Assembly (NCBI GenBank): GCA_029962745.1
Contig: CM057152.1
Location: forward strand, 20,221,324 to 20,285,323
Source of the DNA: Echinometra lucunter
Taxonomy: Eukaryota; Echinodermata; Echinoidea; Camarodonta; Echinometridae
Direction: 5' to 3'
Length of the DNA: 64,000 nucleotides
Below, one piece after another: positions 23,753 to 36,873 of this stretch. A model generated the notes under the pieces. That model did not search any database. It had not been told where the DNA came from and saw nothing but the letters and a program-made list of their open reading frames with translations. Position 1 is the first letter of the stretch, and each line of letters starts with the position of its first letter. Made by a program: the position numbers and the translations under genes.

Positions 23753-23753
23753 T

Positions 23754-23860
23754 AACATAACAAAACATAAAAGCAAAATGAAACATTAAATAAACACAAA
23801 AACAAAACATAACAAAACATAAAAGCAAAATGAAACATTAAATAAACACAAAAACAAACA
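23754..23860 (+). repeat. 52-bp tandem duplication
   Basis: Two nearly perfect copies of a unit starting AACATAACAAAACATAAAAG, at 23754 and 23806, A-rich throughout. Confidence 0.9.
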
Positions 23861-26271
23861 GATAATAGGCATGCATGTCATATAGAGAATAGGTGAACAA
23901 AACACACACAAAAAAAGGAAACAACGCCACAGGCCAATTCAGAATAGAATACAACAGTTTTTCGGAAGAATTACAAAACAACCCAAATTATAGTAATAAT
24001 TATGTTTGAACAGTGTAATCTCTTATTGATGTGATAAGAAACAAAGAAAATAAAACGTTTTTCTTGACATGTTGGTGAATAGCCTGATATATCATTCTTT
24101 AAAGAAAGAAAGGAAATAAAATAAATGCTTCCCATGTGGATAGATTTCGAGCAAATAGACAGGACGGAGTGATTTCGGAAATTTATAGCATGCTCTGATT
24201 TTGTCCAAGCGGAATATACAGAGAAGGTCCATAAAATAATGCGAATGATAACACGTACATAATAATAAAATTCCATTCCATGATAATATCAATTATATAG
24301 CTGTAAGGGCTGTAAAAAGGTGTTTATGATATTGACATCCAGTATTTTAAGTTAAAGATTGATTCAAGGTGCACTATATACTCCAGGTTTCAGTAAAATC
24401 ACTCTGTCATAATACTTCTGCGAACGAGGTATAAGTATATCATAGTTCACCCGAGAGTTGTACCTTTGGAAGAAACATGTTATGCTAAATCGGGGCGATG
24501 TATCTTTCATTATATCATCGCATTTCATCCAATTTCTCTTTGCTAAACGCCTACATGATTCAGTTTAAATGCTCCGCGGTGTAGCGTTTCGCAGGAGATT
24601 TCTCGGTGTGACGAGTGTCAGAAGCTTGCGGAGAAATAAAATGAAGGCGTTTCCATGACAACCGAGCTCAAATGAAATTCAGTATGCGCATTTTTTTCTC
24701 CCCTAGTCTCTTCTCTTCTCCTTTCTCCTTTTCTTTGACTGGCCTCGAGGTTTTTGTTTCTGTGGCGGGCAGAAAAAAGAAAGAAAAAAATCCGCTATAT
24801 TTCGGTACGTTGCTTGGAGCCAGCGCTAACAATCAACACACATTGGCCTGTATTATATCACTAGTTTGTTTTGCTTTCCTGTAGAGCTTGCTGGCCAAAT
24901 AGCTATTTTAAAAGAATCTTCATCAATAATAACACAAGTGTTTCATTATCTATATAAATTCTCTCATGATTTTATCTCAATCTCCAACATTATTCCGTGA
25001 TTTCTTTCATTAAGGTTTAGTTACACCTTTACATACTTTGTATACGCTTTATATCTTCCTAATGAGAAACAGAAGAAATTTTATATTTGGAGTGAGTCAG
25101 ATTACATTTAAAGAAATCATTTGATCACACTGATAACGTTGATGACATTTTCACTCTTTTTCATTTATTTGTTCACGATTTTTTTTATGTAGAGACATTC
25201 TAATCTATTATTTTGTGTCACTTACTGTAAAGACCACTCTGAAGAAAATCCAATAAGTCAGATTACAAGTGTTGTGATTCGCTTTATTAAATTCATTTAA
25301 CAACTCTCCGCGACGATATACCGCCGATGTGTATATGCCGAGGATTTGATGCATATGGCAAGGCGTCACATTTTTCACATATCACGGCCGCTCCTCTGGA
25401 AAGGCCAAAGCCACGGCGTCCGCCTGTATGACCAAGGCTTAAAGGGCACGGTCAGAGAATTCTTGTTGAGTTAATAGCGCCGAGTTGCACGAGACAGCGA
25501 AATATCCTTGCATTGATGTTTGTTTTTACCGGATTGTGTACTATGGATGGGTTTTCTATATCTTATTATAGGCCTACATGTATATTAGCACTGAACATGC
25601 TGAAAGTCCGTCCTGTATGTGCGTTTCAAATATCGAACTTGAGAAATTTCAGTAGAGGGACTGAAAGATTTGCCGCCAATGGATATTTTTTTCCCCGAGA
25701 AAATTAATCGATATGATGTTTTCGTGTCGATTTCACTACATAAAGACAGCGCACTTTACATAAACCATTTATCTGTCCTTATCTCAGTGTGTATGCTAAT
25801 GATAATAATGACACATAACCATGATAACAAGCACTCTTATCGTACAAGATCGTTCTGAGTTTAAAAATAGTGCTTGTTATACAATCAAACGAAAGGCCAT
25901 TGCGCAATATTTGAATGGGTCACTATGGGTGGTTTTCTTGAAATAGTACTATCCAGCATTTTGTGAGCAAATTATTCAAAATACATTATACAAACATAAA
26001 ACCACTTGCTTTTGTTACCTTTTTACGTACATGACGAACGCGGTTGAGAAAATAATGTAATCTATTCTAAAGAAAGGAGTAATTGTATAGGCCTACCATT
26101 TTAGGTGATATCTTCTTTCTTGTTATCTTGCTGTCCATTTCAAGTAAATGCAGTCATGTTTACACGACTTCATTATTTTGGCATCTGCAGGATGCGTAGC
26201 TATATTGCTTGTGATTTATAACCTATCGCAGTACAGTATCTCCTTTAAGAGGCACTTTTGCATTACCTTTT
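23861..26271. other. non-coding, no supported gene
   Basis: AT-rich sequence, except for a GC-richer patch at about 25305-25490 in which all frames close within about 30 codons. No splice-bounded coding segment was recognised. Confidence 0.55.
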
Positions 26272-26537
26272 CACTATGAACATGGCGGACAAAGAAAGCG
26301 GACAAAATAAACAACCCCTCATTCTACCCTTCACAATGGTTCTGGTTGTCACAAGAACATCCCTTCACTGCTATTGTTGATATGTGGAACAGGTGCCACA
26401 TGCATATTCACCTGGAACTACATGATTAAACATAATAGCTGTGAAGGAATGTTCTTGTGACTACCAGAACCATTGTGAAGGGTAGAATGAGAGGTTGTTT
26501 ATTTTGTCCGCTTTCTTTGTCTGCCATGTTCATAGTG
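26272..26537. mobile_element. palindromic MITE with CACTA-like ends
   Basis: A 266-bp near-palindrome. The left arm, from CACTATGAACATGGCGGAC to about 26372, is matched by the right arm, which ends GTCTGCCATGTTCATAGTG. Arms agree at about 95%, and the match decays toward the centre near 26404. TTT flanks both sides (26269-26271 and 26538-26540). CACTA termini plus a 3-bp duplication is the CACTA/EnSpm pattern. There is no coding capacity. Confidence 0.85.
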
Positions 26538-26540
26538 TTT

Positions 26541-28298
26541 ATATCCAGAATGCTAGGAATAAGAAATTGTACATAAGCAGAAAGAACTCAAATCACAGAC
26601 AAACTTGAGTCTATTTTAATGCGATAAATTTTACAGTTTACGAATATAATCGAATGAGAACAAATGGATTGGAGCTGATCATTATAAGCTCTTGAAGTTG
26701 GCAATGCATTGTGAAATGAGCAGTCGCTATTTTCATGTGCAGATTGGCAATTTTCTCAATTCAGTTTTGCCGTTAACAGTCACAATGAATTGTGTTATAT
26801 ACATTTTTCTTCAAACTATGTAGGATTGGAAAATCCAAATATTTTATCAGTTAGAGAAGAAAAAGCTCATTAATGTAGACCTTGAGAAAAATCTGCATAT
26901 TTTGTTGTATCTGCTAGTCATGCTAGTATATTGACTGAATAGATAAAGGGGATGGGGGGCTTTTATTATTGAGAATCAAACGAAACAATATATGCTAAAC
27001 ACCTCTTTGGGTATAGTAATGAAATTAAATTTACAATGTGCATTTATTTCAGAGTATGGTTTCAGTTGCCAACTTTTCATTTTTTAAATCAAATAACCAT
27101 GATCAGTATCCGTTGGGCCATTACATCAGTAAACCTTATATTATTCTTTGAAGAACCAATTTTATTTCTTCAAGTCTTTATTATCCTTGATGGCTTCATC
27201 AGTGGTTAAAATATTGTTACTGCAAGATCAAAGCCGTGTTCTTTGCAGAAAATGTGGCTGTGATCGTTGATGAAAACCAAAAACAACCATATTTGATACG
27301 TGTTGAAAAAAATCCACAGAAATGAACATTACGTGTGGTATACTGAACAACACGTCAAATTGCAAGTCACCACAAACCAGAACTATTATGCTTTTTAAAT
27401 AGTGATAACAACGGGTATTACGAAATCACTTAATATTGTGTTATATTATCTTGAATGTATACCGCTGTACTTTGATTCGTGTAGTCGCACGATAATTGTA
27501 CAAATTCGCTTATTTTATAACATTTCCTAAAGTATAAGAACATTTTTTAAAAATCACAAATTGAGTATCAGATTGATTTTCTTTCTTTTCTTGCTTTTCG
27601 CTTCTTTTTATTTTACTAATTTTGCTAAACAGCGCATCATAAACACATGATGACTGTTCTATAATGAAAATTTAGGGCGGGGCGAGGGGGGGGGGTCAGT
27701 GAAAAATACTGAACTTACTGAAAAAGTCCCCCATGACTTGCTTTGTGACATCTTTCCCTCTTGCATTTTGAAAGGTTAAAATTTTTCAGAAAAAACACTT
27801 CTGGCTTTCTGAATAGAGTGTAAAAGCCAGAAAGAAGGACAGGAGGATAATGGCTGTCCCACTATTTTTAATGAGTGAAGAGGGAGGGATAACAAGGATC
27901 GAGAAAGAATGATAAATAGAAAAGTAGAAAGGGTGAGTGGAAGGGAAGAACGGACTGTGATTAGAGAGATAGATTCATCGAACAAATGAAAAACAAGATG
28001 GGGAAGAGATGTCACAGATGATTGGAAAAGTGAAATCGTTTAGCAGACATCTCAAATGATGTTACAGTACATGTAAGCCTGTGCCAGATTGCTGATGTGA
28101 AATTTATATGGGTCATTACTATTCTCAATCATCGTAAAGTGGACTGTTATAGACTCTATGTTTGCTCCTACGTTCCCCAAACCAATACGTATTTTCAGGT
28201 TGGTGGTGATTCTAGATTCTAGACATCATTAAATTCCATTGCAAGCACAGGAAACGATGAAGGTGGACAAATTTGGAATGGTTGTTTGCAAATGTACA
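26541..28298. other. non-coding, no supported gene
   Basis: AT-rich sequence with a G tract near 27677-27697 and a purine-rich stretch near 27830-28010. No exon candidate. Confidence 0.6.
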
Positions 28299-28383
28299 AA
28301 AGAAGAAGAAGAAGAAGAAGAAGAAGAAGAAGAAGAAGAAGAAGAAGAAGAAGAAGAAGAAGAAGAAGAAGAAGAAGAAGAAG
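28299..28383 (+). repeat. (GAA)28 microsatellite
   Basis: An uninterrupted GAA run, producing poly-Glu, poly-Lys and poly-Leu artefacts in the various frames. Confidence 0.97.
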
Positions 28384-28707
28384 GAAATACCCGGATCTCA
28401 AGCTACACAGACTGCATGCAGAAGACAAACCAAAATGACTGCAACAAACCGAGAGCGTATTACGTGACCGATATGTCACGGTGACATTTAACAAGAGGCC
28501 AGAAACCTCACCCCTGACCTTCTCCCGATGGAAAGGAGTAATCATTTCATCTTCCGAGCTGACCACCTTTATTTTGGTACAATGGATAAATACACGTACC
28601 TTCTCCCGTCGTTATGGAGACAGTAGATTTCTGCGAAACGCTTAGCCCCGTTTCCCTCCGAACGCCCTTATACATTTTTGGTTCTCTTACTTTTGGTACA
28701 TTTACTT

Positions 28708-28885
28708 GGGGCGTTATTATGATCGATACAATCGCACATTTCCCTCCTTGAAAGCAATTTTTGTTACTTTGAGCTCTTCTTGTTGTTTTTTTTTCAGTAA
28801 AACCTAGACAGCCATTTTTGGGGGCGTTATTATGATCGATACAATCGCACATTTCCCTCCTTGAAAGCAACTTTCGTTACTTTGA
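28708..28885 (+). repeat. 65-bp direct duplication with 48-bp spacer
   Basis: Copies at 28708-28772 and 28821-28885 share GGGGCGTTATTATGATCGAT, ACAATCGCACATTTCCCTCC and TTGAAAGCAA, differing at about three positions near the right end. The high identity suggests a recent event. Confidence 0.9.
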
Positions 28886-29179
28886 AGTATATTGTCGCTA
28901 GAACCTTCGTTTGTTTTGCATATGAACATGCTATTAAACATTTTCCCGATATTTTAATTGTCTTTTGTTTTAGATTTAAGGAGCATAATATTATAATAAG
29001 GGTTTTAAATCTAAAAGATGCTGATGGTGAAATGAATAGAGACAAAAGAGTAAAAGAAATAGTCGACTTCTATTGACATTACTGAATAAAGAAGAAGAAG
29101 AAATAAGAACTACAGTATCCAGAACTACAATATCCAGAAAATGATTTACAGTAAGAGTATACCCCGATGTGTCGGGAAG

Positions 29180-29182
29180 AGA

Positions 29183-29227
<45 letters not shown>

Positions 29228-29234
29228 AGAACGA

Positions 29235-29266
<32 letters not shown>

Positions 29267-29283
29267 AAAAAGAAAGAAAGAAA
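29180..29283 (+). repeat. (GA)n and (GAAA)n microsatellites
   Basis: GA run to about 29224, followed by a GAAA run from about 29230 to 29283. Confidence 0.95.
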
Positions 29284-30986
29284 CATGAGAAAGGGGGAGA
29301 GAGATGGCTCGGGAGACAGGTGATAACGAGACAGCAAAGGGTTTAAAACAGCCTTGTAACGTGCGATTCACCTGGCGAATATTGTGGTATACTGCATACC
29401 AACTGAATTGGATAATACCGACAGTGTGGCGAGCAAGGACATGCAGAGCAGACGACAACACTACATTTCTCATCACGTGATCTAGTTTCCTAAATCAGTT
29501 CCCGCCTTTTGTTTTTCGTTGCTTTGCGGTACCTTGTTTATTCCACGGCGACCTATCTCTGTAGTAAGATGGTATGAACTACGCTAGAAGCTGCCTAAAT
29601 TACAATCTTGAGAGAAAAACAGTAGAGAATAAAAATGGCCGTGAATTCAATCCAGAACAAACTTTACTCTGCTTGTTTAAGAACACTTCGGAACGAAATA
29701 TCTCCATCCAGTAACATGAGTAAATAGTTGAAGTTCATTTCTCATCGCTCATTTTGGGGGGTTTTGCGAATCTGTTAACACAACATGGAGCGTTGTGAAG
29801 TGACCGTGACTCTTGCATTCTAGAAAAATACGTGAAGATGAATATATAATATGTTTACCCGTACAGTGTCAAAAAAAAGGGAGGGCGTAAACAGGCTAGG
29901 CAGAGAGAGTTGAGTAGGTGGCGCAGGAACGAATACTAGTAAATTAGATGTAAAGTTGCAGGAATAAACAACTTTGAGAGGATAGAAGACAAAAGAGAGT
30001 GTGTGTGCTAATGCAACATTCGAAATTATGTAATAAAGTGCTATCATCAGAACTGTAGCCAAGCATTTACAATCCAAACACATTTTCCCTCTAAGCTCAC
30101 GGAGGCATATTCTAGAATTAAATCTCTGACGAAAATTTACAGGGGAAACCCCGATTTTAGCATGTCTGAGTAATTTTGCACTATATTTCTAACAACTTGA
30201 CAACTAACCAGCTTCAGTGTTGATTATATTATCGAATCTGTTGTAGATATGAACCCATTCTACATCAAGCCATTCAGTGCGTTGACCCCAGGCTGTCTTT
30301 GGTTAAGGAAGAAAAATGACCGGATTTCAGTGTGATTAATGTTTGATATACAAATGACTTGTGCAGTTAAGCAAGAGCGAACTTTTAGTAAGCTTATGTT
30401 GTTATTATTTTAGTTGTTAGAAAAAAAATTGCTGTCTAGGTTTTACTGAAAAAAAAACCAAGAAGAGCGATACACTTTTCTCGCTCTCCATGTTTCGCAG
30501 ATTTCTTTTCAGCAATTTTGTTCGGCTGTGCTGGTCTAGAATTTGATCCAATTATTTTCCAAATTGCCTCTTTTTCATTAACGCTTTTATGGGTTAAGCA
30601 CGTTGATATAAGGTTTATTAGAAAGGTCGTCTCCCTAGGGTGTCCTTTGATTTTGTAGTGGAATAATAATAATACCTCGCGCCGTGATTTAATGACGCCT
30701 AATTGATTTGGTTGTTCGTTCGTAATATGGATTAACAAGGGTCTAGTGCCGCCTGAGAGAGTGTGTGCCGCCGAGGAGTATGGGCCTTGATAAATCACCT
30801 TTTTTGATGGCGTAACCAGTGTCGCTTAGATTTTAAGGTGTGAGTAGACATCCAGTAGTGGGTGAGGAAACCTTTCCTTGATATTCACTGTTCGACAAGA
30901 AAGAATTAGGATGGAAGTTTATAATGGAATATATTTTACCTTGTCTGGTATGTTATGCTCTGATTAAAAGAAAAGAATATTCTGTA
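29284..30986. other. non-coding, no supported gene
   Basis: A 120-codon minus-strand frame at 30436-30798 has no recognisable domain and no supporting splice sites; I regard it as chance. No repeats were recognised. Confidence 0.5.
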
Positions 30987-31331
30987 CACGCTAAGAAATA
31001 ATTGCACCCTAAATGCAACAATGGCTGCACCTTTTTGGTGCAGTTCTTGCACCCCGGACGAAAAAAGGTGCAAAAATGCAGCTTTTTGTTCTTGTTTGCA
31101 CCCTGAAATGTCCGTTTGCACCCTAAAAGGTGCAACTATGCACCTTTTAGGGTGCAGAGATTTTTGCTTACAAAAAGGTGCAAATTTGCACCTTTTGTAA
31201 AAGGGTGCAAAATGCCGCTAATTGCACCTTTAAAGGTGCGAAATCTTGTAAAAGGTGCAAATTTGCACCCTAAAAGGTGCTCCCAGTGTTGCATTTGAAG
31301 GGTGCAAGATTGCACCTTTTTTCTTATTGTG
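30987..31331. mobile_element. GGTGCAA foldback element, copy D (inverted relative to copy A)
   Basis: Bounded by CACGCTAAGAAA and TTTTTTCTTATTGTG and flanked by TA on both sides (30985-30986, 31332-31333). The word GCTCCCAGTGTTGCATTTGA lies near the right end, the inverse of its place in copy A. The interior alternates GGTGCAA and TTGCACC. No coding capacity. Confidence 0.87.
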
Positions 31332-31333
31332 TA

Positions 31334-31669
31334 CAGCAAACTGAGATGAATGATTTGAAAAGGTGGATAACTGTTCTTGATAGATATTTTAAAAAAAAAA
31401 CCCTTTTATAACCATGATAACAGACTTCAAAAATGTATTTGCACTGAATTGACATTAAAGCGACGGGGAAGGGTGGAATGTGGCGTCACAGGCAAGAGTC
31501 CATGTACTTTGAGGGCAGCGTAATTATTTCCTCATGATGTAAATATGATCATATTTTGTTAGTACCATAAGGGCATAAACTCTGTGTTACATGATGATGT
31601 AAAGTCCTTCTGGCTCTCGCCAGATGGTCGGATTGTGCAATCAACTGAGATGTCTGTAGTATACGTTCA
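31334..31669. other. non-coding spacer
   Basis: AT-rich sequence between two mobile elements; nothing recognised. Confidence 0.6.
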
Positions 31670-31797
31670 GGGGGGTGTAACATAAAGAGATACAATCGAT
31701 CTTACAATCAATTGTATCTCTTTAGTACATGGTTTGCCATAGACTTACGATTGATATCAATCGTAAGATTGATTGTATGTTTTATGTTACACCCCCC
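31670..31797. mobile_element. cruciform MITE with GGGGGGTGTAACATAAA ends
   Basis: A 128-bp element with inverted ends GGGGGGTGTAACATAAA and TTTATGTTACACCCCCC. Inside are two further hairpins: a 13-bp perfect stem AAAGAGATACAAT/ATTGTATCTCTTT (31684-31723), and a 24-bp perfect palindrome centred on GATATC at 31744-31767. No target-site duplication could be fixed. Confidence 0.85.
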
Positions 31798-34486
31798 AGG
31801 TATGCATTTAAATGCTTTGATGGTTACGGGAGGAAACATGAGTGACTACCTTCATTCGAAGAAGCAATCTATTTGAAATCGCCGAGCCGCCATCTACACC
31901 CACAACTAATTGAACAAATTAATTAACCGCGTCAATCAAAGTTAAATTCAGGAACAGGAGAAACCCGTCTTGTCAATAAGAGTTTTATAGGAACATGGTT
32001 GTGTAGATGATCAGTATTTGAATGTGTTAAACCAAAATGAAAGGAGATGAGATTTGAAGGGCAAATTGAGGGAGGGGGTCAAGATACATAGCGAGCAATT
32101 AAAAAAGAAAGAATCTGACAAGCATGACCTAGTGGCGTTTACATGATTGGGGGCGGAGGGTCTCAGGTTTGAAAGACGTATGATGCAACATAGCGACTTA
32201 CTGTTTGTGAACGGTAATATTGAGGATTCCTTTCATACATTGATCTGCATTATTATGATGTTAAGGTGCTTCCTGATGTAAAAACCTAGTAGAAAGGGGT
32301 CAGCTGGCTAGGTAGGTAGAAGTATGGTTCCCGTAACTTTTGGGCAAAATACATACTGCATTGTACTGGGAAATTAATTTGTGATGAGACTTTCATCGTG
32401 TCGATTAATCTTCATATCCTTCATGTGTTTGTATTGCAGATCGACGGAGCATTAGGGCATTGATAATATATTTAGTTATATGATATGTATTTACTTTGTA
32501 ATCCATAGAGAGTAAGAGAGGGAGGAGAGAAAATAGCACTGGGTAATTAAATAGAGCAGAAAGGAATTGAAAAGATGTGGACAGGCAAGTGATAGAAAAG
32601 AGAGTGGAAAAGGCAAAAGGGGTCTCGGGGTACAGTTCGTATGTCGTTGGAGAAGGATGGGGAAGAGGAGGTGGAAAATAATGGACGAAAAAGTAACGGT
32701 ATCTCAGTGATGAGAAGGATGACGAGAAGGACGGGAGGGATAAGACAGAACAAGACAAAGACAGAGAATAGAGGAGCAGAGACAGGGACAGAGAAAGGAA
32801 ATGACATAGAAAGATACGGAGACAGAAGTGGAGACAGAGCTGGAGAAAGGGACGGAGAAAGAGCGAGAGAATAGCACTGTGTTTAATCACAGGTCATCTC
32901 CGTGATTCAATTACAGTCGTTTCCGGTGTGTGATATTGATGAGATTCTGTTAACGAATAAGATTTCCCGGTAGTTAGTGGTCGATGGAGAGATTCTGATG
33001 ATGGTCTGAAAGGCGTTATTGATTTGCGATGGGCAATCAAGCAGATTAAAATCTGAATGGAGATTGAAGGATGAAGATTGCCGGACTGTTGGAAACTTTT
33101 AAAACGATTTTTCCAATTCGCACGATGCCCATTCATGCTGTAATCTATATAATCGAATCGTCACTTTGCTTTGCGTGGAGTATTAAAAAAATACACAACT
33201 TCTTACGCATGTTTCACCAAGAATGACAATATTAACTGTTGTATTTGAGTTTCTTTTAAAAATTTGAAAAAAATTAAGATGATGAACCTTTGCAATTGAT
33301 AATTCAGGCATAAAACCAACAAACGGCGAACTTTTACTTATGAGATCATGCTAATGGGTGATTAAAATAGTGATACTTTCTGGTATTGAGGTGGTAGGCG
33401 ATCTATTCTAGAGTTGTTTCTTGGCAACCTGCAATGAGCCATAGAGAAGGGTGCAAGACACTACTCTCACGTTAAAGAACACAGAAAACTACGTGCAAAG
33501 ACGGAAGCTGCAGCCAAGCAACTCTCCACCCCTTCCTGAATAGCCACATACGGGTACACCCCATGTGACAGAGCAAAATCCATATTCATCGTTTGCAATT
33601 TGTAACATATACGGTAGTCAAGTGAAGACAGAAGACAAGGGTTACCCATCGTGACTGATAACGTCAAGGTGTATCTTCTATCCTTGCTCACCAATATGTT
33701 TCATACGCTACTGCTTTTATCCCTTCACCGGAATGCGATGCCCTTTTCAAGTTGCAGATATGCATTTCCGGTTGCCTTGGGCTATTGAATACTGGTATTT
33801 ATCCCTTGCAACAGCAAATTCTTTATAGGCTTCAGTGAAAGGAAAGTGTTGAGAATGACACATTCGCAATGTCTACAGGCATTAAGACTATTTTCATAAA
33901 TCCGCTACGTCACTGCGTTTAACTTTTTATTTCTCACTATGTTTTGGCAGACTGATTTTAATGAAATAATGAAAATTGGTGCACGCTCCATTTATGTTAC
34001 GTACTAGTCATGAAGTAGTGATTGACAACAACTACGTTTGTAGCAGAAAATTAGAACACAGAATACAAGGTGGACATTGATACATAGAGAAAGTCATTCG
34101 AAATTTGGCATTTGCTACTTGTAAGACCACTGTTTCATTTTTGATGAATTTCATTATTATCAGTCAATATTGAGTTATCTGAAAAAAAATAATGGCTGTG
34201 ATCAAGTGTATGAAGGGTGTCATTCATCTTCAGTATGGATTAACAGAAAAAAAAAATCAACGCCCCTGAACAAGTTTTTTTTTTTAAATCTTTCTCAAAG
34301 GGAATGAATCTAAATTTCTAGCTATTCAAATCTGTTTAAAATTCTGTTAGCACTCTGAAGGGCTGTCAGTCGAGATAAGCAGAAAAAATGAGGATAAAAA
34401 GGGAATAAAACTAAAATGAGATTTGCAAGGATTGCTGTTCAAGTGAAATATGTACGAGCTTTAATATGAACGTGCAAATGTCCCCC
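31798..34486. other. non-coding, no supported gene
   Basis: Includes a purine-rich stretch at about 32500-32880, which creates a Ser/Leu-rich minus frame and an Arg/Glu-rich plus frame, both artefactual. No exon candidate. Confidence 0.55.
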
Positions 34487-34608
34487 GGGGCCTGTTTCCG
34501 AAGTCTAAGCTCTTCGACAACCCATAGATACATGTGTTATAGAATTAACATGAAGTTCAACTGGATGTCCATGAACTTATACTAATGACGGTTTCAAGAA
34601 ACAGGCCC
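34487..34608. mobile_element. MITE with GGGCCTGTTTC ends
   Basis: A 122-bp element bounded by GGGGCCTGTTTCCGAAG and TTTCAAGAAACAGGCCC. It belongs to the same terminal style as the GGGCCCCGTTTCATA element but has a different interior. Confidence 0.7.
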
Positions 34609-36832
34609 AAGATTAAATAAAATATTTATGTAGCAGACTTAGAGTTCCTGTTGATTGCGTCTTCCGAGACACAGATTTTTTGGAATCACATGCTTCTCCA
34701 AAGCACGAGTCTTGACTTGCAGTACAGCGTTGCATGTCCCAGCACAACTGAGATCTAATATAGATGAGAAATCACCTTAATCGCAATAATGGGTGCGATG
34801 GTTTGTCAAGTATGCGTATAATGTTACTTGTCTAGTACAAATGCCAGAAATAAAGCGTTTTGATTTTTTTCCCCTTTATGTATACTCCTCTTTTCTATTG
34901 TGACTTCTTCGTTTAATCGGCATTGAATTAAAACATTTTTCCATATGCTGGTGTACAACGTGGACTGATTATTACCTTACATTTGGTTATCAGTTCCCAA
35001 GATTAAGAGTATGATTTGGCCAGAGTAGAAACACATCTATGGAATGCTGTTATACGAGAGATTTGGGAGTTCTTTAGCTCTGCCAGTTATGTTTTTCTTT
35101 TTTAAAAGATAAGAGGGTATCGAGATCTATCCAATGCACTATGGTACAAAATGGCGATCATCGATCACTGTCCATAGCTCATTGCTCTGAAAGGCAGAAG
35201 GAGACTTCTTTTCCAGATTTCTCTCTTGTGACTTAGGAAGGAGGAGACTCTTCACCTGAAGCTAGACCCTGGATGTGTGGGGGTGTGTGTGTGTGGCAGG
35301 GATTATCATGGTTAGCGACTACTAAAATGTCCGTATCCGGAAGGTGTCGGCTTCCATGTGAAGTTGTGAGGAGCTCTGACACCGGTCGTTTAATCCTGCC
35401 TTCAAATATCACAATGCAATTTCATGGATGGCTGGGTATCCTTGCCAGTTTTAAAGGTAAACTTGAGTTCCGGCGATGTTTTGAAATAAAACTTCAAAGA
35501 TTTAAAGAAAATTACTCTGATTATTCAGTACTAGAACTGTTGCAAAGCGGACTTGAGTTGAAACTGTATAGCTGGCGAATGAACTAAGAAAAATAAGGAA
35601 ATTATTAAAGCTGAAAATCCAGACTTACAATTTTTGTATCTTAGGCGCAGATACATAACTCTAATACCACAAAAGGCAAACAACACAAAATAAAAATGAA
35701 ATTATCGTATAAAGCGATTTTTTTGGGGGGGGGGATTCGAGGCCATTTTATCTTCATGCAGTTGGAAAATATGTAATGGTAAAAGTCTATCTTGCTTTTA
35801 ATTACTACCCAGTACTTTTCTCAGGGTGGACTTTCTATTCAGATACCTCCAACTTTGAAATGAGTATTTATTAAATTTTCAGTTCTCTTGATGCTAAAAA
35901 GAGAGATTGTTTTAGAATCTTCCAAAGTACACTTAATCTTCAAGACTACAGACTAATAAAGGCCTTGTAATGGGTGCTGTGTAAGAGCAGAATAATGAAT
36001 AAGCAAAAGACGGGAATTGAGCTAATAGTCCTGATTCAAGTAAAACATGTGTCCTGTACTTCTTGAAAGTGATTTTCGACACGTATGCCGTCGCTTCTTC
36101 ATGTATAACATTGGTCCAAACAAGGCCTAATTTAGAATTGATAATTGCCTCTAAACGGTTTTCTCGAAACCACTTCCATTGCCAGAACTTTAGATTAGTT
36201 TCAAATTGGACTTACACTAATCTTTGATAAAAAATAACGGTGACTAGGAAGGCTGGAAATTGTCTCCGCCCGCGTGAAATACAAAACATGGGCGATGAAC
36301 AGTTTTTTTACGACCGGAGTTGAGCTGCTAAATGTATTCCACTCACATCATCATGATCATGTATGTGCGGGGTACGACAGCGGCAGGAAAATGTCACCTA
36401 GGAACTCGGATCCATCATTCAAACATAAACACCCTGGATAGATGGCTTAATTCATCATTGAAATACCATTATCTGTTTGATGGCGAGAAGGCAGACCAGT
36501 ACCGACTGGACAAGACGAGGACTGGTTATGGATAACAGGATCTATGCATGGTCAAAATGGCGTCAACAAGACAATTTGTCGTAGCTGATAGGTCTGTTGG
36601 TCTATCACTGCAGGGAGTGCATTATTTAGAAAGATCCTGTGCCCAATGGCATAATTTTTAGGGACTTTGGGATGAAAGTGCTATAAAAAATTTGAAATTA
36701 TGCATAACCGACATTCAAAATTTGAAGTAGAAAAACCTACGCTAAGAAATATATGTCTTCTTCTTCCTCTTCTGATTAAGTCTGCCTCCTTCATTTAGAC
36801 TGAAGATTCTTGCAAACTATGTGTGCGCGTGC

Positions 36833-36873
<41 letters not shown>

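Noticed and set aside
23971..24292. LINE reverse-transcriptase remnant on the minus strand next to the TTTGAA tail
   Set aside because: The translated frames contain no reverse-transcriptase motif I can recognise; only the tail resembles a retroposon.
28991..29476. 161-codon minus-strand frame
   Set aside because: Its middle is the complement of (GA)n and (GAAA)n tracts; the remaining ends are short and have no motif.
32405..32890. 161-codon Ser/Leu-rich minus-strand frame
   Set aside because: It is the complement of a purine-rich low-complexity stretch; the plus strand is also open as an Arg/Glu/Gly-rich frame.
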